From: CAVURW01 sp963743595 | GTDB lineage: Bacteria; Verrucomicrobiota; Verrucomicrobiia; Methylacidiphilales; UBA1321 | Reading direction: 5' to 3' | DNA: 20,417 bases | Assembly: GCA_963743595.1 (NCBI GenBank) | Contig: CAVURW010000122.1 | Location: 1 to 20,417 of the forward strand | Shown: one piece after another, positions 13,879 to 20,417 of the stretch | How the letters are laid out: every line of letters starts with the position of its first letter | Numbering within the stretch: position 1 is the first letter of the stretch | Notes under the pieces: generated by a model | Told to the model about the DNA's origin: nothing | Seen by the model: the letters and a program-made list of their open reading frames with translations, nothing else | Databases searched by the model: none | Made by a program: the position numbers and the translations under genes

Positions 13879-14091
13879 GGAAAGCCGTTGGAAAAGCCCG
13901 AGAAAAAGATGTTCCGAAAGTTGAGGACGAAAAAGCGCAGCCAATTGAGATCGCAACGAGACCCGAAAGTGGAAACGAAAAGTGATTTGAAAGAGACTCC
14001 GAAAATACTTCCGCAAGTCAAACCGTGAAGAAAACCGTAAGCCGCTTCCGCAAGACAAAAAAGCTGAATCCGTAAGACTTCCGTTAGCCAT
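13879..14091. repeat. Degenerate 12-bp direct repeat array, purine-rich on plus strand
   Basis: Units of the form CCG-N-AAG recur at exactly 12-bp steps at 13951, 13963, 13975, 13987, 13999, 14011, 14023 and 14035 (for example CCGAAAGTGGAA, ACGAAAAGTGAT, CCGCAAGTCAAA). Looser copies occur at 13885, 13898, 13914, 13927, 14048, 14070 and 14081. Phased A-tracts follow the same period. A 12-bp step is also four codons: one plus frame reads x-(K/Q)-x-x repeated about 12 times, but it has no start before the array and stops at 14026. I favour a protein-binding or bent-DNA region next to oriT. Confidence 0.55.
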
Positions 14092-14106
14092 TTGAAGATC
14101 TGACGC

Positions 14107-14334
14107 TCAAAAAGGCAGTCTGTTAAAAGCTTCTGGCCCTCCGAGACGTTCTTCTAACTCAATCTCGTCAATCCCCTCAATAGCCTCTTGGCCGACTCTC
14201 TGAAAGCGGTACAGCTTCCACGCTCGGAAATCACGCTCAGTATCCGGGGGCGGTGGAGGGGTGCTCTTTACTACTTCCGAGGTTACGATAGCTTCAGTGG
14301 CCCTGGAGCAGCGAAAAAGGGAATAATCAGGCAT
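14107..14334 (-). CDS. Hypothetical small protein
   Basis: A 75-residue frame starts MPDYSLFRCSRATEAIVTSE and contains a Pro run (STPPPPPDTERD), a basic aromatic segment (RAWKLYRFQRVGQ) and an acidic C-terminal half (EAIEGIDEIELEERLGGPEA). No family was recognised. It is on the relaxase strand, upstream of the repeat array. It could therefore be an accessory protein of the mobile element, but that is position only. No strong ribosome binding site is visible; coding status is moderately likely. Confidence 0.45.
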   Translation of the reverse strand: MPDYSLFRCSRATEAIVTSEVVKSTPPPPPDTERDFRAWKLYRFQRVGQEAIEGIDEIELEERLGGPEAFNRLPF

Positions 14335-14485
14335 ACCACGCTAATATTTTCACGGGACATGCGACAAGTGCCACCGGTACACGACACGGGTCGCCGTGGA
14401 TGTGGTTCACTTATTTTATGCAGTCCGACTATGCCGCCTCGTACGCTACCCGAAATGGTGACGTTACGCTCTAATTACTCGACAT

Positions 14486-14728
14486 ATGAATAATAATAAT
14501 CTACTCTTTTCTCCGAAATTTAAGTTCGACGACGAACACTTGATGAGTCTGGAAGATGTTGCCGAAAAGCTGGGTGTTTCATCGCGATCTGTCCGTCGGC
14601 TTATCGCTCGAGGCGATCTCGCAAAACCTGTCAAAGTTTTGAGTTCACCTCGACTTTATAACTCGGACGTAACGACCTACCTGGAACGGCTCAAACAAAA
14701 GCGGGACAACAAGGAAAAGAAAATATGA
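14486..14728 (+). CDS. Excisionase/MerR-like helix-turn-helix protein
   Basis: An 80-residue protein. After a short Asn-rich start (MNNNNLLFSPK) it carries LMSLEDVAEKLGVSSRSVRR and LIARGDLAKPVKV, a typical HTH_17 winged-helix unit of excisionases, ending DVTTYLERLKQKRD. Its stop overlaps the start of the integrase by 4 bp (ATGA), so the two are translated together. Known partners of this type bend the attachment site and favour excision, or repress the integrase. It is complete and its wing is well preserved. Confidence 0.8.
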   Translation: MNNNNLLFSPKFKFDDEHLMSLEDVAEKLGVSSRSVRRLIARGDLAKPVKVLSSPRLYNSDVTTYLERLKQKRDNKEKKI

Positions 14729-16017
14729 TCAACATGGTCTACAGGCGCAAGCGCACGAAGAAAAATGGGAAGATTGAAACGGCTCGTCTCTATCGTGGAC
14801 GTTATCGGTTGGACGGTGACGCCAAAATTACCGATATCGCTTTGCATACTTCGGACAAACGAGTCGCCCAACAAGCGTTGGAAAAGATCGTGCAACAAAA
14901 GCAATTGGAGGCCGCTGGGTTAGCCCCCACCGAAAGTCAAGTCAACGTCGCACAAATGACGATAGAACAGCATCTCAAAAGCTACTTGGCCGACGTGGCC
15001 GCTCGAGGTCTCACACCTCGGTACATCTACGTTTTAGGCCGAGTCATTCAGAAGGTCGCCAGCGGTTGCGGCTGGAATGTCATGACTGATGTCACAGCCG
15101 ACAGCTTCATTGAGTGGCGCGGAAAACAGAAGCGTGCACCCAAAACACTCAAAGAATACTTTGTCGCCGTCTCCGGGCTCTTTAATTGGATGGAGCGCCA
15201 GGAACGGATCGTAAAGAACCCACTCCTACGTGTGCAGCGTGTCCAGATCGCAGGTAAACAAACTCGGGTTCGCAGAGCGTTTACGAATGCAGAAATGCAA
15301 CGACTCCTCTCGGTTTCCGGGCCTCGTAAGCTTGTTTACCTGATGGCCGTCTACACCGGGCTCAGGCGGGGTGAATTGGGCAAACTCGTGGCTTCCGATA
15401 TCCATCTTGATGTTACTCAGCCGTTCATAACCGTTCGAGCTTCGATCACCAAGAACCATCGCCAAGCGACCATTCCGCTGCATCCCGATCTCCTTCCAGA
15501 TTTAATCAAACAAGTTCGCAAGAATCCTACGCCTGCGAAATTGCTGGCTTTGCTCATCCCCAACATGACCCAGTTTCGGCAGGACTTGGCTGCGGCAGAC
15601 ATTGAGTTTGTGAATGCTGATGGGAAACGCGCCGATTTTCACTCCCTCCGCTACACCCTCGCCACCAATATGGCCCGAGCAGGAATCAATCCGCGACTTG
15701 CGATGGAAGTCATGCGCCATCATGACATCAAACTGACAACCCAAACCTACACCGATGCCGGGCTTTTACCCGTAGCTGACGCCGTATTGACCCTGCCCAG
15801 TTTGACATCACGCACACAAATAGGCACACAAGATTTGGTCCGGAACCGGGTAGACAAGTCAAACCTAGTCACTAGAAAGTCAAAATATTCTAAATCGCAA
15901 CATACTGATAATCAAGATGTTGTGGTGCTCTCGGCAAACCCTGGCCAGTCTGGTCACGACTTCAATCAAACCCAAAAAAGTAGGTCTACGCCCGACCTAC
16001 GACCCAGGCTACATTGA
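14725..16017 (+). CDS. Tyrosine recombinase (integrase), apparently intact
   Basis: A 430-residue protein. The N-terminal 75 residues are a basic arm-binding-like region; a core-binding (SAM-like) domain follows (TIEQHLKSYLADVAARGLTP; LKEYFVAVSGLFNWMERQE). The catalytic domain keeps all key residues: AVYTGLRRGELGKL (Arg I), SITKNHRQATIPL (Lys), DFHSLRYTLATNMA (H-x-L-R), VMRHHDIKLTTQTYTDAG (His and Tyr nucleophile). About 70 residues of variable C-terminal tail follow, longer than usual. It differs in family from the two broken integrases at 1096 and 6033. Its 3' end abuts apparent host genes, so an attachment site probably lies near 15980-16105. ATG 14734 is an alternative start. Confidence 0.92.
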   Translation: MINMVYRRKRTKKNGKIETARLYRGRYRLDGDAKITDIALHTSDKRVAQQALEKIVQQKQLEAAGLAPTESQVNVAQMTIEQHLKSYLADVAARGLTPRYIYVLGRVIQKVASGCGWNVMTDVTADSFIEWRGKQKRAPKTLKEYFVAVSGLFNWMERQERIVKNPLLRVQRVQIAGKQTRVRRAFTNAEMQRLLSVSGPRKLVYLMAVYTGLRRGELGKLVASDIHLDVTQPFITVRASITKNHRQATIPLHPDLLPDLIKQVRKNPTPAKLLALLIPNMTQFRQDLAAADIEFVNADGKRADFHSLRYTLATNMARAGINPRLAMEVMRHHDIKLTTQTYTDAGLLPVADAVLTLPSLTSRTQIGTQDLVRNRVDKSNLVTRKSKYSKSQHTDNQDVVVLSANPGQSGHDFNQTQKSRSTPDLRPRLH

Positions 16018-16105
16018 GGCCGGCCCGCTGGGCCTAAAGCCAAACAACGCGAACGCCTGAGCCGAATACGACCCTGAAGACACTGGGTGGGCTCGCTCGC
16101 GTTGT
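15980..16105. other. Hairpin-rich zone after the integrase, candidate attachment site
   Basis: GTAGGTC-TACGCCC-GACCTAC (15980-16000) is a perfect 7-bp stem. GGCCC-GCT-GGGCC lies at 16022-16034. ACAACGCGA (16044-16052) pairs with TCGCGTTGT (16097-16105), with inner stems GAGCC/GGCTC (16059-16063 and 16090-16094) and ACCC/GGGT (16071-16074 and 16085-16088). The nested fold sits between two convergent genes. It could be an att region or a structured intergenic end; there is no T-run for a terminator. Confidence 0.4.
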
Positions 16106-16122
16106 GGGCATCGAAAATCGGC

Positions 16123-17193
16123 TTACCTCAAGCAATCGCCGGGCACTTCGGGAACACCGGGGTCGTCGAGAACCTGAATGGCGGTTGCCGGACCGAGATC
16201 CGTCCAATCGTCGAGAACCCAGACGACCTTTTTCTCCGGTGTAATTTCCACGAGCTGAGGTGACTCTTTTTTCTGTCCGCCATGTGAACAAAAGATCGTG
16301 TTGCCGTTTGCCAGCCGAACACAGGTTTGACATTTAACAAAATAGAGTTCTGGCGGTAGATCGGCCTGCAAGTCGCATTTCCAAACTACATCTCCCTTTG
16401 GCGTCACTTCTACAGTCGTTTGCTTCACCTCATCGCTGATCAAGGTATTTCCGTTAGGAAGGCGAATGGCCGCCCACGGTTGCGGAGTTGGATAGGTCCA
16501 GATCAACTTAAAATCCTTATCGTACTCGATGACCTTGTGTCCCTCTAAACAACAGAACAGGTAAGTGCCTTGAGCGGTGACGCGCGCCCGCCGAAATTGC
16601 CCATGAACCGATTCGCCAGCCACCTCCGGAATTTCGTGTTCCATCACCACTTTACCGGTCGCTTTTTCGATAATCATCATCTTGGCCGGTGTTCCATTTT
16701 GAACGATAAATACCTTGTCGAGACCGAGCGGTTGGAGCGTATGAACCTCCGTTCCGGGAGCGCAATTGTAGCGCCACACAAGTTTCTTTTGCGGCGTTAC
16801 CTCGCCTGCCCAACCCATGCGCGAGAAAAGGATATTCCCGTTCGAGAGTAGCCACGCGTCGTCGTACTCGCCGCCTTGGCCGGTGGAGTAGGTCCAGATG
16901 ATCTTGCCATTGTTAATGACGAACATCTTGTTGCAGCCCTCGCCAATGAAAAGCAGGGGATGCTGAGCTAAACCGTTGCCAGGACGCGAGAGCTCGGGTG
17001 CTGGGAAGCGAGTCGGTTCTGATTGCGTCGCGGGCTGTTCCTCCGGCCCGATTTCAGGCACATCTGCAGTAAATTTCGGTAACGTCTCCATCACGCTTTT
17101 CGTGGAGGCGGTCTGTGCTTGGGAAGAGACCGCCACGAGAAAAAAGCAGAGGAGGGCAATCCCGGACATTTCAAAACGAAAAAGACTTTTCAT
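16123..17193 (-). CDS. Secreted PQQ-like beta-propeller protein
   Basis: From ATG 17193 the protein has 356 residues and opens with a clear signal peptide (MKSLFRFEMSGIALLCFFLV, then AVSSQAQ). An ATG at 17268 would add 25 residues in front of the signal and overlap the upstream gene, so I prefer 17193. The mature part shows repeated propeller blades of the form 'NGN...W': NNGKIIWTYSTGQGG, LSNGNILFSRMGWAG, LPNGNTLISDEVKQTT, PKGDVVWKCDLQ and LANGNTIFCSHGGQ. These resemble PQQ-binding-like repeats, but the cofactor residues cannot be confirmed. A periplasmic or extracellular role is likely; the ligand is unknown. Confidence 0.8.
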   Translation of the reverse strand: MKSLFRFEMSGIALLCFFLVAVSSQAQTASTKSVMETLPKFTADVPEIGPEEQPATQSEPTRFPAPELSRPGNGLAQHPLLFIGEGCNKMFVINNGKIIWTYSTGQGGEYDDAWLLSNGNILFSRMGWAGEVTPQKKLVWRYNCAPGTEVHTLQPLGLDKVFIVQNGTPAKMMIIEKATGKVVMEHEIPEVAGESVHGQFRRARVTAQGTYLFCCLEGHKVIEYDKDFKLIWTYPTPQPWAAIRLPNGNTLISDEVKQTTVEVTPKGDVVWKCDLQADLPPELYFVKCQTCVRLANGNTIFCSHGGQKKESPQLVEITPEKKVVWVLDDWTDLGPATAIQVLDDPGVPEVPGDCLR

Positions 17194-17248
17194 TGAGGGT
17201 GCAAACCCGGTCGCTGGCGTTAAGTCTCGAATCGAAGCGCAATTCAAC

Positions 17249-17749
17249 TCATTCGGCAGTATCCGCATTCACAATCTCCTCGGGCTCAATTCTAATGACA
17301 AACGAATCAATAAAATCGGCGAACGTCTTCGCGACCAAATAATATTTATCATGCTCGCGATCGTGAAAAAGAACGCGATTATCATCGCAACAGACCATCA
17401 GCTTGTTCGCTGCGGAGTCCCGCGCAAAAACGACCGAGTGCGCTGGCGAATTAGGAAACCGATAATCGTTATTCCGGAGGATATCGAAGGGATCAAAGTA
17501 GGAGATGCCGAAAAGCACATCGATACGTTGCTCACCGTTTTCAGATAGCGGGGAGGGCTCTAGCAATCGGAAATGGACGTTCGCCTCAAAGAGACTGGGA
17601 GCGTAATTCTGAATGAAGAATTTGAAATCGGCAGGGAGTTTCAGTTTCAGCGCGCGTTCCAAGTCGAGAATCTGATCCTCGGTTGGATTGGAAAAAGTGC
17701 CACCCTCCAGTCCTACAAGCTTGAGGGACTCTTTTAAATCGGTTCTCAT
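17249..17749 (-). CDS. SMI1/KNR4 (SUKH) family protein
   Basis: From ATG 17749 the protein has 166 residues (an upstream TTG at 17770 would overlap the next gene's end by 7 bp). FSNPTEDQILDLERALKLKL with PADFKFFIQNY is the SUKH signature: 'p.te.qi..lE..lg..LP.dyk.fl...'. Further features are DVLFGISYFDPFDIL and NSPAHSVVFARDSAANKLMV, fitting the '.ifa.d.ggn.~' region. Many bacterial SUKH proteins are immunity proteins against polymorphic toxins, but others are not, and no toxin gene is seen nearby. It starts 14 bp after the stop of the glycosyltransferase gene and is probably cotranscribed with it. Confidence 0.75.
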   Translation of the reverse strand: MRTDLKESLKLVGLEGGTFSNPTEDQILDLERALKLKLPADFKFFIQNYAPSLFEANVHFRLLEPSPLSENGEQRIDVLFGISYFDPFDILRNNDYRFPNSPAHSVVFARDSAANKLMVCCDDNRVLFHDREHDKYYLVAKTFADFIDSFVIRIEPEEIVNADTAE

Positions 17750-17763
17750 TTTACCGTTCGGGT

Positions 17764-19884
17764 TTAGCAAGATCTGACCCGCGAGTCGACGAACTTACAT
17801 GGATGGACTTTTGAAGGCAGGCCGTTTTGTTGCCATTTAAGAACGCGACTGAGAGGTGAGGTGACTCCTACCTGCGCTTTACTAATCAGGTACCGGTATT
17901 TGTTTAGGAAATCCCGACCGAGCCTGGCTGTGAAATGGGGAAGAACTTTTTTAATGATTTGAGCGAAGGCCGCTTGATCGGCCACTTCTTGATCCGTGTA
18001 AGTCATCGTGCCTTCTTGAACCTGCAGAACCTCCCTGAGCAAGAGGCAAATGTCTTCCGGGGTATTCTCGACGAGACGAAGCTTGCGATTGCGTAGAATG
18101 GACTGGTTGAGAAGGAGAATGTTTTGATCATTCAACATTTCCGAAAATGAGAGAAATCGGTCTTCTTCCTCGTGCCACAATAATTTGCAGATATACATGC
18201 CGCTGTAGGGACCATCGCAAAGAGGATACCAGTTCGTGTTAACCGAAGGCGTTCCGAAGGCTTCGACTACGGTTCCAGGCCCGGAGGTCGTTCCCACAAA
18301 GAATTTGCAGGCAACGTTTATGAACACGTCTCCCCATTCGCTTCGCAGGGGGCTAGAGGCGTAGTCGATAATCCAGGGAATATCTGAGGGCGGGTTCAGT
18401 TTGGGACCGATCCGAATCACGCGACCTCCCGCACGAGTAATCAGGCCAACAGCATCTCGATAGGTCTCCAGGCAGGCGTTCCGGGTGGTCATTTCCCCAT
18501 CCGTCGCCCCGGCGCTGCGAACGTGCAAGCAGACAAACCACTGTCCCGATTGCACGCCCAATTGCTGAAGGAGCTCGGCACCGCTTCTTTTATCTTCATC
18601 CGTTAGCCTTAAAAGCGGCGGTTTGCCCGCATCTCTCCAGCGCTGGCTGATCTCAATATAGTCGGCGTTTGTATAGTCCGAGATATCGCGCCCTAAGAGC
18701 ACACCCGCCAGGCTGATCCGGGTTTCTTTGCGGCTGTCGATTTCAATCCAGGGCGAGAAGTGACTGAGTAAGTGTTTATTTGGAATTTTGCCTTCATACG
18801 GAAAAAGAACGAATTTCTTCGGGTTTTCCGATAGGAGATTGGCCTGAATCAACCAGTGCATCGTGGCCATGTGTCCGTAGGCCCAAGTCCAAGCTGGACT
18901 CAGATAAACCGTGGTTTCTGACAAACCATTTTCTTTGGCTAGAGTCGTATGTAATTGGGTTCGAACCTTGAGTAACTCAAAAGCATCCGGTTTACGTCCA
19001 ATTCGAATTAAGTTTTCCGCTAGAGCCGCATGCTGATGGAGATACGCTCTGATCTTTTCCGGGTCCGACCGATTACTTGGATTCGAGAGCCACAATCGAT
19101 CATAGATCCACTGGGCTTGTTCGATCTGACCTCGGGATAGCCAACAATCCCCCACCAGCGTCAGCAGATCAAAAGCCTCCGGGGACAAAGACGTTAACGC
19201 ACTGAAACGCGATTGAAAAGTTAGGAAACTCCAGGTCGAGTCGGTCTTGATGTCCGCGTCTACCTTCACGGTTTCCAAGCATGCAGAACAGACATGCGGA
19301 TCATCAGGGTTGAGCGGAAATGCCTCGGCAAACTGCAATATGATATCGGTAATCGGGTTATCAACGGCCACTTGCAGGCGAAGTGTAAACGCGCACGGAA
19401 GGATCGTTACCTGCGCATCTTGATGATTTTGTAGCGAGAGCGTTAGGTTGATAGCGTTACCGGAAGCAGTGTGTCGCCAGACGATGAGAATTGTGTCGCC
19501 CGCCTTCGTTGAACCGAGGCGGAGGTTCGTTTCTTGACTGCACCAGCCATCCCTTCTAACGCCCTGACACCCGATCATTAAGCTGTCAAAGAGTCCGTAG
19601 CTGCGGTTGATTTCTAACGGGAAGACAGACTGCTCCGAGCATACGGACATCGCAAACGAAACGTCTGGCGAAATGCTTTTCTTTTCTTCCGGCGCTTTAA
19701 CTAAGGTCAAACTCTGTTCGCGCGCTTCAGGTCCGACCGACTTCACATCCAGTGCCTCCGGCGATTTCCAGCGGCGAAAGGTGCGCTTAAACCACGAGTG
19801 CTTTTGCCAGTTTTTGAACGATTCAATCGTGCGTTCGAGGTGCGCAATCCTTTCCTCAAGAGGGTCAAATGATTCCGATGACAT
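17764..19884 (-). CDS. Large TIGR04372-type glycosyltransferase with N-terminal extension
   Basis: From ATG 19884 the protein has 706 residues. An upstream ATG at 19968 would leave only 8 bp to the divergent gene, and its extra 28 residues look non-coding. Residues 5-35 form a coiled coil (DPLEERIAHLERTIESFKNW). About 60-215 is a beta-rich, Cys-containing domain, then a helical TPR-like part. The C-terminal half is the transferase: LGVQSGQWFVCLHVRSAG (about 440), TYRDAVGLITRAGGRVIRIG, IDYASSPLRSEWGDVFI and FFVGTTSGPGTVVEAFGTP. This order matches proteins of the TIGR04372 family, putatively involved in surface-glycan synthesis. The donor and acceptor sugars are unknown. Confidence 0.8.
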   Translation of the reverse strand: MSSESFDPLEERIAHLERTIESFKNWQKHSWFKRTFRRWKSPEALDVKSVGPEAREQSLTLVKAPEEKKSISPDVSFAMSVCSEQSVFPLEINRSYGLFDSLMIGCQGVRRDGWCSQETNLRLGSTKAGDTILIVWRHTASGNAINLTLSLQNHQDAQVTILPCAFTLRLQVAVDNPITDIILQFAEAFPLNPDDPHVCSACLETVKVDADIKTDSTWSFLTFQSRFSALTSLSPEAFDLLTLVGDCWLSRGQIEQAQWIYDRLWLSNPSNRSDPEKIRAYLHQHAALAENLIRIGRKPDAFELLKVRTQLHTTLAKENGLSETTVYLSPAWTWAYGHMATMHWLIQANLLSENPKKFVLFPYEGKIPNKHLLSHFSPWIEIDSRKETRISLAGVLLGRDISDYTNADYIEISQRWRDAGKPPLLRLTDEDKRSGAELLQQLGVQSGQWFVCLHVRSAGATDGEMTTRNACLETYRDAVGLITRAGGRVIRIGPKLNPPSDIPWIIDYASSPLRSEWGDVFINVACKFFVGTTSGPGTVVEAFGTPSVNTNWYPLCDGPYSGMYICKLLWHEEEDRFLSFSEMLNDQNILLLNQSILRNRKLRLVENTPEDICLLLREVLQVQEGTMTYTDQEVADQAAFAQIIKKVLPHFTARLGRDFLNKYRYLISKAQVGVTSPLSRVLKWQQNGLPSKVHPCKFVDSRVRSC

Positions 19885-19976
19885 AAGCGGAAGTGTATAG
19901 ATGGCAGCCATCGAAAACTCGAGAAGTGATTGATTTACCCCGATAGGTTTACTATCGTCCCGCCTCACCTCGTTCT

Positions 19977-20417
19977 ATGACCAAAGACTTTTTTAGCCAG
20001 CAAACACGCCTTCTCGCAGATGCTTTACAGAATCACGATTGGTCAACGACGGAAATGCTCCGGGATGCTCTGAGCGAAGCTTGGAAAGAGAAGCGCGGGG
20101 TCTTTATTGCTGGTAATGGGGGAAGTGCGGGCAATGCAAATCATTGGGCAAATGATTTTGTCTATCCTGTTTCAAAAAAGATCGGTTCTGGTTTGCGGTT
20201 TCAGAGTCTGGCGTCGAACCCTGCTGTCTTAACGTGCCTGGGCAATGACGAGGGTTACGACAAGGTCTTTAGCGCGCAATTAGAAGTCCATGCCAGTCCT
20301 GGGGATGTTTTGATCGTGCTCACGGGCAGTGGGAATTCGCCGAATATTTTGGAGGCCCTGAAGGCGGCTAAGAGAATAGGCATGCGCAGCTTTGCGGTTC
20401 TCGGATTTTCTGGTGGG
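19977..20417 (+). CDS. SIS-domain sugar isomerase, GmhA-like, truncated by window end
   Basis: The first 147 codons are present and the frame is open at the edge. The protein starts MTKDFFSQQTRLLADALQNH and contains FIAGNGGSAGNANHWANDFV, the GmhA/DiaA-type phosphosugar-binding loop. VLIVLTGSGNSPNILEALKA, the second SIS motif, follows. Members isomerise sedoheptulose 7-phosphate to D-glycero-D-manno-heptose 7-phosphate for LPS or S-layer glycans, but DiaA-like relatives are not enzymes. The gene diverges from the glycosyltransferase with only 92 bp between starts, so they probably share a control region. Its position next to a glycosyltransferase favours a sugar-phosphate isomerase. Confidence 0.85.
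   Translation, partial: MTKDFFSQQTRLLADALQNHDWSTTEMLRDALSEAWKEKRGVFIAGNGGSAGNANHWANDFVYPVSKKIGSGLRFQSLASNPAVLTCLGNDEGYDKVFSAQLEVHASPGDVLIVLTGSGNSPNILEALKAAKRIGMRSFAVLGFSGG

Noticed and set aside
13699..14091. 130-codon minus-strand frame rich in Phe/Leu at every fourth residue, which could suggest a repeat protein
   Set aside because: The pattern is a by-product of the 12-bp DNA repeat; all strands show a period in this region, and the frame overlaps the relaxase start.
16044..16105. Integron attC site
   Set aside because: The outer boxes (CAACGCG / CGCGTTGTGG) do not fit RYYYAAC...GTTRRRY, and the neighbouring integrase lacks evidence of being IntI.

Overview
The window is a mosaic bacterial region of moderate GC. 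Its tyrosine recombinase, excisionase and TIGR04372-type glycosyltransferase families resemble ones I associate with Verrucomicrobiota, but this taxonomic guess rests on memory of families only. No tRNA or rRNA gene was found.

The main structural reading is an insertion inside a mobile element. A MobF/TrwC-type relaxase is split in two, in one orientation. Its N-terminus with the catalytic tyrosine pair is at 13500-13727 (minus). The following part of the relaxase domain, from the conserved 'PPKSV' motif through the H-x-H metal site, is at 1-694 (minus) and runs off the left edge. About 12.8 kb lies between the halves. To the right of the relaxase start are a strong inverted repeat (13794-13819), a degenerate 12-bp array (about 13879-14091), a small ORF, an excisionase-like gene and an apparently intact tyrosine recombinase (14725-16017). 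Together these look like an integrative mobilizable or conjugative element whose relaxase was interrupted.

The inserted segment has two parts. The left part (697-6290) is a graveyard of accessory DNA. It holds a truncated HNH-like gene fused to the relaxase remnant, a frameshifted tyrosine recombinase, a ParD/ParE-like toxin-antitoxin pair, several unknown ORFs, a helically phased 10-bp repeat array, a duplicated hairpin, an excisionase-like gene and the 3' remnant of a second related recombinase. The right part (6297-13465) is an intact, coherent module: mntH (Nramp), mntR, an ExoD-family membrane protein, then a TonB-dependent receptor, exbB, exbD and tonB. A near-palindrome upstream of mntH recurs upstream of the receptor, and a second 13-bp element follows at exactly the same offset (43 bp) in both places. 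This suggests one MntR-type regulator controls both the inner-membrane transporter and a dedicated outer-membrane TonB system, i.e. manganese import across both membranes.

Right of the recombinase (16123-20417) the region looks like ordinary host DNA: a secreted PQQ-propeller-like protein, a SUKH/SMI1-KNR4 protein, a large TIGR04372-type glycosyltransferase, and a divergent SIS-domain sugar-phosphate isomerase (GmhA-like) cut by the right edge. The last two suggest cell-surface carbohydrate synthesis.
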